From the NCBI GenBank assembly GCA_002329495.1, contig DCTH01000215.1, positions 1 to 5,740 of the forward strand: a stretch of DNA of 5,740 nucleotides. The letters run 5' to 3'. Under the pieces are notes generated by a model. That model was not told where the DNA came from. It saw only the letters and a list, made by a program, of their open reading frames with translations, and did no database searches. Numbering within the stretch: the first letter of the stretch is position 1; the number at the start of each line of letters is the position of its first letter. Below are positions 1 to 5,177 of the stretch, one piece after another. The translations under genes were made by a program, and so were the position numbers. This DNA is from Syntrophothermus sp. UBA1445 (GTDB taxonomy: Bacteria > Bacillota > Syntrophomonadia > Syntrophomonadales > DTU052).

Positions 1-139
1 GTTAAACCGGAGAATCAGTGAATACGAGCCGTTGGGCGGACCGGCGACCGCATATGTGTGTCATAACTATGCCTGCCAGGCTCCAGTTACTTCCGCCTCG
101 GAGTTGAAGAAGATTCTGGCCCAGACTTTCCAGCACTAA
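1..139 (+). CDS. C-terminal end of YyaL/DUF255 thioredoxin-domain protein (partial)
   Basis: An open frame enters from the left edge (first full codon at base 2) and stops with TAA at 137-139, giving the last 45 residues. The segment PLGGPATAYVCHNYACQAPV, followed by a short Glu/Lys-rich helix, matches from memory the conserved C-terminus of the YyaL family (DUF255, related to human SPATA20). These are proteins of roughly 600-700 residues with an N-terminal thioredoxin-like domain and a six-hairpin glycosidase-like barrel. The biochemical role of the family is not settled. The two cysteines in the Y-V-C-x4-C-Q stretch are typical of this tail. Only the end is visible, so the thioredoxin motif cannot be checked. 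The stop codon is 10 bases from the next start, so the small ORF downstream is probably co-transcribed. Confidence 0.75.
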   Translation, partial: LNRRISEYEPLGGPATAYVCHNYACQAPVTSASELKKILAQTFQH

Positions 140-150
140 GGATAAGGAGG
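138..150 (+). promoter_or_regulatory. Two overlapping ribosome-site candidates before the small ORF
   Basis: AAGGA (138-142) overlaps the TAA of the preceding gene and lies 7 bases before the GTG at 150. A stronger AAGGAGG (144-150) follows, but its last G is the first base of that GTG. If the stronger site is used, a start about 8 bases on would be the non-canonical ATC at 159-161. The arrangement leaves the true start undecided and suggests translational coupling to the upstream gene. Confidence 0.5.
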
Positions 151-392
151 TGAGTTACATCGGTACCGGTCAGAAGTCAAAAAGAACTCTCAAGCCTCAG
201 AGTTTTGAGGTCTCCCAGAACTTTAAGTTCGAGACTGCCGAAGAGATTGACGACCACGAAATTGAGGATCGTTACTCTCCCGAATCTCCCTTTGATGACA
301 ACCGAGATCCGGAGCATAAATCTCGCAATATCATCTGCAAACCTTCAGAGCTAAGCAAGGTCAATACCCGAACAACCCGGACCCGGTTGTAG
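150..392 (+). CDS. Small polar hypothetical protein (80 aa)
   Basis: I do not recognise this protein. It would be 80 residues from a GTG start, very hydrophilic, with a basic N-terminus (QKSKRTLK), an acidic middle (about residues 29-50, rich in E and D), and a basic Thr/Arg tail (TRTTRTRL). There is no hydrophobic segment, so no signal peptide or membrane helix, and the composition suggests a largely disordered or surface-charged protein. Support for it being real: it follows the upstream gene by 10 bases, has purine-rich Shine-Dalgarno sequence at its start, and fills the space up to the repeat element. Against: it has no family match I can name, its start is ambiguous, and it ends exactly at the base of the 392-469 palindrome, so its C-terminus could have been shaped by insertion of that element. 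Confidence 0.5.
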   Translation: MSYIGTGQKSKRTLKPQSFEVSQNFKFETAEEIDDHEIEDRYSPESPFDDNRDPEHKSRNIICKPSELSKVNTRTTRTRL

Positions 393-469
393 AGATAGGG
401 GGGTAAGGGGACGGTCCTTTCGTCACCCCGAAGAAGGTGGCAAAAGGACCCTCTCCTTGCCCCCCTCTC
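392..469. repeat. Long imperfect palindrome, REP-like dispersed repeat candidate
   Basis: Arms 392-426 and 437-469 pair around a 10-base loop (427-436). I count 28 Watson-Crick pairs and 3 G-T pairs, with two mismatches (421/442 and 412/451) and one 2-base bulge (396-397). The core GGGGACGGTCCTTT in the left arm resembles the palindromic repeats scattered through many clostridial and other anaerobe genomes, which are often mobilised by REP-associated Y1 transposases; that link is from general knowledge. No T-tract follows the right arm (gccaaatgagg), so a standard intrinsic terminator is unlikely, although such a stem could still protect the 3' end of the upstream transcript or dampen read-through into degV. 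Confidence 0.8.
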
Positions 470-507
470 GCCAAATGAGGACCTCTCTGTTAAGATATAA
501 GAAATCT

Positions 508-528
508 ACCCTTCGGGGTTACATTTTT
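508..528 (+). terminator. Small UUCG hairpin with short T-run before the DegV gene (weak)
   Basis: ACCC (508-511), the tetraloop TTCG (512-515) and GGGT (516-519) form a four-pair hairpin capped by the very stable C(UUCG)G loop. After four bases comes a run of five T (524-528). It could be a weak terminator for the upstream genes or a stabilising element in the degV 5' leader, since it ends only 4 bases before the ribosome site. The stem is too short for a firm call. Confidence 0.3.
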
Positions 529-547
529 ACATAAAGGAGATTGATAT

Positions 548-1390
548 ATGGGTATCAAGATCGTTTCAGACAGTTGTTGCGATCTGCCCCCAGAGATTCT
601 TAAGAAGTACGACATACAGCTGATTAATTTGCTGGTTAGATTTGGCGACAGAGAATTTCAACCCGGGGAAATGAGTATTGACGAGTTTTACGCCAAAATG
701 GCCAAATCACCGGTTCTGCCCCAGACCAGTCAACCACCAGTTGAGGAAATAATGCGGGTATATGGCGGTTTGCTAGAAGAGGAAGAAAATGAAGTAATCG
801 GCATTCACACGTCATCAGGCCTGTCTGGTACCCTGCAGAGTGTACAGATGGTCCGGGGGATGTTGGAACAGCCGAGATTACATGTTATTGATTCATGCAA
901 GGCCTCAATCGGATTGGGGTTGATGGTTCTGGAAGCTGCCCGCCTGGCCGAGGAGGGCAAGGATGTAGGGACCATACTTGACCGCCTCCAGGAAATGAAA
1001 TCCAAGGTCCATTGTATCTTCTCGGTACAGAACCTCGAGTACCTGATCAGCGGTGGCAGGATTTCCAAGGGCAAGGGTCTGGTTGCCGGGGTCCTGGATA
1101 TCAAACCCATCCTCTGCATTAATGAGGGGGGCTTCATAGTGCCATATGACAAGGCCCGGGGACACCGCGCTGCCCTGAAGAAGGTTTTGGATATTATGGA
1201 GAAACTGGGGGTTGACCTGCATGCTCAAACCGTGGGTGTCTGCCACTCCGATGTGATTAAGGATGCGATATACCTTAAAGAGAATATGGAGCAACGGTTT
1301 GGCGTAAAAGAGGTTATAGTCGGGGATATAGGCCCGGTCATCGGTTCTCACGTAGGGCCCGGGACCTTCGGCATTTTCTTCGAATCATAA
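548..1390 (+). CDS. DegV family fatty-acid-binding protein
   Basis: A complete 280-residue protein, the normal length for the DegV family (EDD fold), whose members bind a single fatty acid. In Firmicutes the FakB proteins of this family present fatty acids to the kinase FakA for phosphorylation and entry into phospholipid synthesis. Family landmarks: the N-terminal strand IKIVSDSCCDLP (3-14), the TSQP loop (60-63), SSGLSGT (89-95), the domain-joining YLISGGRIS (165-173), DIKPIL (184-189), and the C-terminal GPVIGSHVGPGT (262-273). The start is secure: AAAGGAG (533-539) lies 8 bases before the ATG. The protein is soluble, with no signal or membrane segment. No fakA-like DAK-domain kinase is in the window, so a FakB role is possible but unproven; many clostridia carry several DegV paralogues whose kinase gene is elsewhere. 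The next gene starts 41 bases downstream on the same strand. Confidence 0.93.
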   Translation: MGIKIVSDSCCDLPPEILKKYDIQLINLLVRFGDREFQPGEMSIDEFYAKMAKSPVLPQTSQPPVEEIMRVYGGLLEEEENEVIGIHTSSGLSGTLQSVQMVRGMLEQPRLHVIDSCKASIGLGLMVLEAARLAEEGKDVGTILDRLQEMKSKVHCIFSVQNLEYLISGGRISKGKGLVAGVLDIKPILCINEGGFIVPYDKARGHRAALKKVLDIMEKLGVDLHAQTVGVCHSDVIKDAIYLKENMEQRFGVKEVIVGDIGPVIGSHVGPGTFGIFFES

Positions 1391-1411
1391 CAGCGATACT
1401 GTTTTATATTC

Positions 1412-1423
1412 AGGAGGGGGGAG
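1412..1423 (+). promoter_or_regulatory. Extended purine-rich ribosome site
   Basis: AGGAGGGGGGAG precedes the ATG codons at 1432 and 1438. The optimal AGGAGG core (1412-1417) is 14 bases from the first ATG, which is long, while the G-rich extension ends 8 bases before it. This favours the ATG at 1432 over the ATG at 1438 but does not exclude the latter. Confidence 0.55.
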
Positions 1424-1431
1424 AATTTCTG

Positions 1432-1818
1432 ATGCCTATGTCAAAGGATGATAAGCTCAATTTCGCTTTCAAGGTGGCCCTGGCCATGGCGGAAGAAGAG
1501 AAACTAGTTTCACCGGCCGAACTGTGGATGGCCAAATGGGATCTTTCTGAGGACGATATCAAGCGCAGCTACAAGAATGTTAAAAATGCGGTTGACAAAC
1601 TGCGCGACACTCAGAAAATGGATTATTCCCTTCTGGAACTCAGGATAAGGGACGGGAAAAAATTTGATGTGCCGGCGGCGCAAGCCATAATTGGCATACT
1701 CTATGCCCGGGGAGAGTTTACAGAGGTTATTGATTCTCTGGATTTTGTTCCTGCTGAGGTTACACGATACATCGAGGCCGCCAAAAAGTATTATCAACCG
1801 GTTAGGGTTGAGGAATAA
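1432..1818 (+). CDS. Helical hypothetical protein (128 aa), downstream of DegV
   Basis: I do not recognise this family. The protein has 128 residues (126 if the second Met is used), is highly charged, and appears almost entirely alpha-helical: a helix rich in A, E and K near 7-24, a Lys/Asp helix about 36-57 (DDIKRSYKNVKNAVDKLRD), a hydrophobic stretch AAQAIIGILYARG at about 82-94, and a final helix about 107-121. There is no signal peptide, no transmembrane segment and no cysteine, so it is probably a soluble cytoplasmic protein without metal or disulfide chemistry. It has a strong ribosome site and sits 41 bases after degV on the same strand, so co-transcription is likely. Codon use looks like that of its neighbours. 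A helical adaptor or winged-helix-like fold is conceivable, but nothing in the sequence assigns a function. Confidence 0.8.
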   Translation: MPMSKDDKLNFAFKVALAMAEEEKLVSPAELWMAKWDLSEDDIKRSYKNVKNAVDKLRDTQKMDYSLLELRIRDGKKFDVPAAQAIIGILYARGEFTEVIDSLDFVPAEVTRYIEAAKKYYQPVRVEE

Positions 1819-1842
1819 CATCCTCTTGATCGGGGTTCAGGC

Positions 1843-1879
1843 CTGGAATTTTCGAGGGGAACCGAAATATTTATTCCAG
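1843..1879 (+). other. Stem-loop 1 in the gap before the DUF1648 gene
   Basis: CTGGAAT (1843-1849) pairs with ATTCCAG (1873-1879), and TTTCG (1850-1854) pairs with CGAAA (1863-1867) around an 8-base loop. This gives 12 Watson-Crick pairs with a 5-base bulge on the 3' side. No T-run follows, so it is not an obvious terminator. It directly precedes the second stem-loop at 1887-1968. Confidence 0.6.
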
Positions 1880-1886
1880 TAGTCAT

Positions 1887-1968
1887 ACGAACCGTACCCG
1901 CCATGAATGCAGTGGTCTCTGCCGGATAGTACTGGGAACCGAATAGCAGCCTGGCGGGAAGGGTTCGT
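1887..1968 (+). other. Stem-loop 2, structured leader candidate of the DUF1648 gene
   Basis: ACGAACC (1887-1893) pairs with GGTTCGT (1962-1968), and CCCGCCA (1897-1903) pairs with TGGCGGG (1952-1958). The two helices are separated by a symmetric 3-by-3 internal loop and enclose 48 bases, which contain a small hairpin GCAG/CTGC (1909-1912 with 1919-1922). The closing helix ends 5 bases before the AAGGAG (1974-1979) of the next gene, a position where the fold could influence translation. It lacks the T-box AGGGTGG-type motif, and I could not match it to a riboswitch class. Confidence 0.55.
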
Positions 1969-1989
1969 TAAACAAGGAGTGGTTGCGGA

Positions 1990-2526
1990 GTGCCCCCGAC
2001 TAAGTCAAAAAAGTATAATAAGCCGGTTCTGGACATGCCATGGACCCCCCTGCAGGTGATACTTGGAATGACTGGTTTGGCCTGCACTGCTCTGATGGTG
2101 GGGATGGTTATCTATTATTGGCCCGAGCTGCCGTCTCGGATACCTACACACTTTGGGGCGTCGGGGACCCCGGACGGCTGGGGTTCCAAACATAGCCTGT
2201 TGTTAATGGCTGGCGTTGGGGCGTTTCTGTATCTGGTGATGTTCATCCTCAGCCGGTATCCTCATCTGTACAATTACCTCACGACGATTACCGAGTCCAA
2301 TGCCGAAACCCAGTACCGCATGGCCATGAATTTGATGATTGTCCTGGGAAACGTCATAATATTGATGTTTACCTATATGGTCTGGCAGACTATTCAAACC
2401 GCTATGGGCCAGTCTGAGGGTATGAGCTCCTGGTTTCTGCCGGTCTTTCTGTTCCTGACCCTCGTTCCGGTGGTGGTCTACCTGATTGCATCGGTGCGGG
2501 CCCGGGACGTTCCCAAACGGAGATAA
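1990..2526 (+). CDS. DUF1648 four-helix membrane protein
   Basis: A 178-residue integral membrane protein. Predicted transmembrane segments are at about 22-44, 69-88, 113-135 and 147-169. Between helices 1 and 2 lies the DUF1648 signature: WPELPSRIPTHFGASGTPDG (44-63), with the conserved LP-x-x-IPTHF and G-x-PDGWGSK pattern. DUF1648 occurs alone or fused to SdpI-type immunity domains and in permease-like proteins; the molecular role of the stand-alone form is not known. The start is the GTG at 1990, 10 bases after AAGGAG (1974-1979); the first ATG in frame (residue 16) has no ribosome site. The basic N-terminus (KSKKYNK) and basic C-terminus (RARDVPKRR) suggest both ends are cytoplasmic. The next gene's ATG is 75 bases after the stop, on the same strand. 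Confidence 0.85.
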   Translation: MPPTKSKKYNKPVLDMPWTPLQVILGMTGLACTALMVGMVIYYWPELPSRIPTHFGASGTPDGWGSKHSLLLMAGVGAFLYLVMFILSRYPHLYNYLTTITESNAETQYRMAMNLMIVLGNVIILMFTYMVWQTIQTAMGQSEGMSSWFLPVFLFLTLVPVVVYLIASVRARDVPKRR

Positions 2527-2601
2527 TCAATTCCTGGGGTAGTTGAGTTGGTCTTGGGTAACGGATATGATCCCAGGCAAATCCCCGGGAGAGGAGTTAC
2601 C

Positions 2602-3339
2602 ATGGAGAAACTTATTACCGATATTATTAATGATAAGATACGCACCAGCAACGGTCGTACCCGCTACCGCTCACCACTGGTGGGATTTGCATCGGCGAAT
2701 GATCCTTTGTTTGCCAGGTTAAGAGAGGTGGCCAATCCTGATCACCTCCTGCCCAGGGAGATGCTGCCGGAGGCCCAGACGGTTATCGCCTTCTTTCTTC
2801 CCTTTGATAACGATGTGATAAAGCTCAACCGGAAAGATCCTTACGTGTCGCGGGAATGGGCGGTGGCTTATGTGGAGACCAATCAGCTGATAAAGGATAT
2901 CTGCCTGGAATTAGCCCAGCAGCTGGGGAAGATGGGTTCTCGCGCTGCCTACGAGATGCCGACCCACAACTTCGATAGCGAGCGACTGCTGTCAGGCTGG
3001 TCACACAAGCATGTGGCTTATGTGTGTGGCCTGGGGAGTTTCGGACATAACACCATGCTGATAACCGCGCAGGGGTGTGCCGGGAGGTTTGGCTCCCTGG
3101 TAACGGATAAGTATATAGAACCAGGTACCTCACCGGAAACGCTTTATCATCCCTTCTGTGAAAAGTGTGACTACTGTGTTAAGGCCTGCCCGATCTCCGC
3201 CTTGAGCGAAAGCAGGTTCGATAAAGCCACCTGCTATCAGTACCTCCTGGAAGTAGACAAATTTTTTGATGACCTTCCCGTAAGTGATGCCTGTGGCAAA
3301 TGTGCCAATGGTCCCTGTGCTTTTAAGTCGCCAGGTTAA
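2602..3339 (+). CDS. Double [4Fe-4S] cluster protein, QueG-related (short form)
   Basis: A 245-residue protein from ATG 2602, which has GAGGAG (2591-2596) 5 bases upstream; a longer frame from TTG 2548 has no ribosome site. The C-terminal part carries two cluster motifs: C186-x2-C189-x2-C192-x3-C196-P, a classic [4Fe-4S] ligand set, and C231-x2-C234-x4-C239, probably completed by C211. The stretch HVAYVCGLGSFGHNTMLIT (137-155) corresponds to the A-G-L-G-x-x-G-x-N-x-L segment of epoxyqueuosine reductase (QueG), the cobalamin-dependent enzyme of tRNA queuosine synthesis. QueG is clearly longer (roughly 310-390 residues), so this is a short relative of the kind often mis-annotated as QueG. An electron-transfer or reductive role in the cytoplasm is likely; the substrate is unknown, and cobalamin binding cannot be judged from the sequence. 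No other queuosine genes are visible nearby. Confidence 0.85.
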   Translation: MEKLITDIINDKIRTSNGRTRYRSPLVGFASANDPLFARLREVANPDHLLPREMLPEAQTVIAFFLPFDNDVIKLNRKDPYVSREWAVAYVETNQLIKDICLELAQQLGKMGSRAAYEMPTHNFDSERLLSGWSHKHVAYVCGLGSFGHNTMLITAQGCAGRFGSLVTDKYIEPGTSPETLYHPFCEKCDYCVKACPISALSESRFDKATCYQYLLEVDKFFDDLPVSDACGKCANGPCAFKSPG

Positions 3340-3363
3340 AACCCTAGCGGGATACTTTTCGCG

Positions 3364-3384
3364 GCCTCCTCGGCTTCTTTTTTT
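3364..3384 (+). terminator. Weak intrinsic terminator candidate after the iron-sulfur gene
   Basis: GCC (3364-3366) and GGC (3372-3374) form a three-pair stem, four with the adjacent G-T pair, around a 5-base loop. They are followed by TTC and then seven T (3378-3384). The position, 25 bases after the stop codon, and the T-tract fit an end of transcription, but the stem is very short. Confidence 0.35.
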
Positions 3385-3595
3385 CCTTCTTTGTCCGTTA
3401 TCAATTGCGGTAATCTACTCACCTTCATATCAACGTACTTTTAATATTGAAGAATTCCTCGAATCAAACCAACTATAACCATTCCACTGCAAGTTATCCC
3501 GCTGGGAATATCTGATTTGCCCGTACATGTCTCACATTCGCCGGGGTAGCAATCGCCCGTGGTGGGCATATTCACACTTGTTCATTCCACGCAAA

Positions 3596-3634
3596 CTTGC
3601 ATTACTGGTGTGGGCCTGCTCACCTACCTGCAAG
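3596..3634. repeat. Two-tier inverted repeat upstream of the thiolase gene
   Basis: CTTGCA (3596-3601) pairs with TGCAAG (3629-3634) and, inside it, GGTG (3607-3610) pairs with CACC (3621-3624). The helices are separated by a 5-by-4 internal loop, and the apical loop has 10 bases. It lies about 170 bases before the thiolase start. It could be an operator-type dyad or an RNA hairpin; no T-run follows. Confidence 0.45.
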
Positions 3635-3789
3635 CTCTTAGCGCCTGTAAAAAACAATTAATGGCCCACATTTACTTAGATTCTAAAAAATGCAGAGCCA
3701 GGAAGGTATTAGGAGAGATATGAGGAATAAACTTATCGTGAGCTGCTGAAGGTGCCGGATTAGAGAAGTACCTGGTGTAAAACAGAATT

Positions 3790-3800
3790 GGAGGGGGGAG
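3790..3800 (+). promoter_or_regulatory. Ribosome site fixing the TTG start of the thiolase
   Basis: GGAGGGGGGAG ends 5 bases before the TTG at 3806. The other possible TTG, at 3788-3790, overlaps the first base of this purine tract and has no site of its own, so the downstream TTG is preferred. That choice also puts the catalytic residues at the standard thiolase numbering. Confidence 0.8.
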
Positions 3801-3805
3801 TTCAT

Positions 3806-4987
3806 TTGGATCGAGAGACGGTCATTGTTAGCGCGGTAAGGACAGCGGTAGGAAGTTTTGGCGGGTCTTTACGGGGTTGGTCTACACGGGATTTAGGCGG
3901 GGCAGTAATTAAGGAAGCTTTGGCTCGCGCCGGAGTTGAGCCCGGAACTGTGGATGAGGTGATAATGGGTAATGTTAACCCTCCCGCAAGCTGCCTGAAT
4001 GTTGGGAAAGAGGCAGCACTGGCGGCTGGGGTTCCGGTCCATGTTACCGGGTTTTCGGTTAATCGCCTGTGTGGTTCAGGTCTGCAGGCCATCAATCTGG
4101 CCACCATGATGATCAAGGGTCAGCACGCGGATATTGTCGTGGCCGGGGGTGTGGAGAATATGAGTGATTATCCCTATGCGGTGTTTGATATCCGATGGGG
4201 CAAGCGGATGGGAGATGCCACCCTGGTCGATGAGGCCTCCGAGAGTTTAAAAGACCCGGGTACCGGGATCCTGGCCGGATACACGGCTGAGCTGCTGGCG
4301 GAAAAATACAACATCACCCGCGAGGAACAGGATCAGTTCGCATTTGAGAGCCAGATGAAAGCCAAACAGGCCATTGAATCAGGGGCTTTCGAGGCGGAGA
4401 TTCTTCCTTTGGAGATTAAAACCAGGAAAGGCACCCGGGTGTTTGCGGTCGACGAACACCCCAAGTTCGACACCACCCTGGAAAAACTGGGCCGCCTGCC
4501 GACTGTATTTAAGAAAAACGGGACGGTTACGCCCGGTAACTCCTGCGGTATGAATGATGCTGCGTCTGCCCTGGTTCTGATGGCAGCAGGCAAGGCCCGC
4601 GAGCTGGGCCTGACTCCCATGGCCCGGGTGGTAGGGTTTGCGGCCGGAAGTGTTGAACCGCTCTATTTCGGGGAGGCACCGGTGGTGGCAGTGAAGAAGG
4701 CCCTGGAGAGGACCGGCTTGACTCTGGACCAGATGGACCTGATTGAATGCAACGAGGCCTTCGCCGCCCAGACCATTTCCGTTGAGCGAGGCCTTGGATG
4801 GGATCGCCGCCGGCTTAATGTCAATGGGGGAGCTATCGCCCTGGGTCATCCCCTGGGAGCAACCGGAGGAAAACTTACCGCCACCATCATCTACGAACTC
4901 AAGAGACGGCAGGGTCGATATGGGCTGGTTACCGCCTGCACCGGGGGAGGAATGGCGGTAGCGACAATTGTCGAAAACATTCAATAA
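3806..4987 (+). CDS. Acetyl-CoA acetyltransferase (thiolase)
   Basis: A complete 393-residue thiolase from the TTG at 3806. It reversibly condenses two acetyl-CoA to acetoacetyl-CoA, or cleaves 3-ketoacyl-CoA in the last step of beta-oxidation, in the cytoplasm. All catalytic landmarks are present: the nucleophile C89 in NRLCGSG (86-92), NEAFA (316-320), H348 in [14 protein letters not shown] (341-354) and C378 in CTGGGMA (378-384). C89, H348 and C378 coincide with the numbering of the Zoogloea biosynthetic thiolase, which supports the start chosen. Two usually well-conserved substrate-side segments differ: the loop normally reading MGITAEN is GILAGYTAE here (154-162), and the usual GIGP is FGEAP (288-292). 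This may mean a preference other than plain acetoacetyl-CoA. The acyl-CoA dehydrogenase gene follows on the same strand, so a fatty-acid oxidation or butyrate pathway is likely. Confidence 0.95.
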   Translation: MDRETVIVSAVRTAVGSFGGSLRGWSTRDLGGAVIKEALARAGVEPGTVDEVIMGNVNPPASCLNVGKEAALAAGVPVHVTGFSVNRLCGSGLQAINLATMMIKGQHADIVVAGGVENMSDYPYAVFDIRWGKRMGDATLVDEASESLKDPGTGILAGYTAELLAEKYNITREEQDQFAFESQMKAKQAIESGAFEAEILPLEIKTRKGTRVFAVDEHPKFDTTLEKLGRLPTVFKKNGTVTPGNSCGMNDAASALVLMAAGKARELGLTPMARVVGFAAGSVEPLYFGEAPVVAVKKALERTGLTLDQMDLIECNEAFAAQTISVERGLGWDRRRLNVNGGAIALGHPLGATGGKLTATIIYELKRRQGRYGLVTACTGGGMAVATIVENIQ

Positions 4988-5034
4988 AAATAGATCCTGA
5001 TTAGAGAGATTAACAAAAACCCAGGTTGGCTGCA

Positions 5035-5081
5035 CCGGTACACCGGCAAAACTACAGCATTTAAGAAGCCAGATAACTGGC
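5035..5081 (+). other. Two small hairpins after the thiolase stop
   Basis: CCGG (5035-5038) can pair with CCGG (5043-5046), and GCCAG (5068-5072) pairs perfectly with CTGGC (5077-5081) around ATAA. Neither is followed by a T-run, so they are not clear terminators. They lie 48-94 bases after the thiolase stop and could mark RNA processing or pausing between the thiolase and dehydrogenase genes. Confidence 0.4.
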
Positions 5082-5089
5082 ATTAGCGG

Positions 5090-5161
5090 AAACCCATCAT
5101 TATGGTAAAGGTTCAAATGCCGACAGACAGTTTGTTTAAACATTCCATTATCCCCGGGTTT
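5090..5161. repeat. Long-range inverted repeat enclosing a TGTTTAAACA palindrome
   Basis: AAACCC (5090-5095) pairs with GGGTTT (5156-5161), and ATTATGG (5099-5105) pairs with CCATTAT (5145-5151) apart from one T-T mismatch. A small internal loop (5096-5098 with 5152-5155) separates the two helices. The enclosed 39 bases hold the perfect 10-base palindrome TGTTTAAACA (5133-5142). The outer arm ends 3 bases before AGGAGG (5165-5170) of the dehydrogenase gene, so it may act as a leader structure, and the palindrome may be a repressor site; both roles are inferred. Confidence 0.5.
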
Positions 5162-5177
5162 GAGAGGAGGAGAATAA

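Larger units (their letters stand above)
3340..3805. other. Long intergenic region without a convincing gene
   Basis: About 465 bases between the iron-sulfur protein and the thiolase. The first 45 bases hold the weak terminator candidate. Small hairpins follow: TCCC/GGGA (3497-3500 with 3504-3507), GCCC/GGGC (3555-3558 with 3564-3567) and a two-tier stem at 3596-3634. The octamer CATTCCAC occurs twice, at 3480-3487 and 3583-3590. Short frames exist on both strands (44 codons at 3527-3661 +, 42 codons at 3441-3569 -), but neither has a ribosome site. The thiolase promoter must lie here if the gene is not read from upstream, yet I see no good -35/-10 pair and no -24/-12 element. Confidence 0.6.

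Noticed and set aside
905..1351. Minus-strand 148-codon frame within the DegV gene
   Set aside because: The + strand carries clear DegV family motifs throughout; the antisense translation has no family features.
1691..1882. + strand 63-codon frame overlapping the end of the 128-residue gene
   Set aside because: It mostly overlaps a better-supported gene in another frame, has no suitable ribosome site, and runs into the stem-loop region.
1881..1968. Resemblance of the DUF1648 leader to SRP RNA or 5S rRNA (GGGAACCG...AGCAGCC)
   Set aside because: Only short fragments are similar; the conserved SRP tetraloop helix and the 5S secondary structure are absent.
3284..3478. + strand 64-codon frame overlapping the end of the iron-sulfur protein
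   Set aside because: It begins inside the second cluster motif of the real gene in another frame; no ribosome site and no family pattern.
3606..3620. Possible -24/-12 (sigma-54) promoter near TGGTGTGGGCCTGC
   Set aside because: The distance between the GG and GC elements is one base short and the flanking consensus is missing.
3527..3661. + strand 44-codon frame with Trp- and Cys-containing translation
   Set aside because: No Shine-Dalgarno before the ATG and the frame passes through several hairpins; indistinguishable from chance.
5078..5106. Possible promoter TGGCAT, 17 bases, TATGGT before the dehydrogenase gene
   Set aside because: Spacing is ideal, but the -35 hexamer matches poorly and the -10 matches at only four positions; too weak to annotate.
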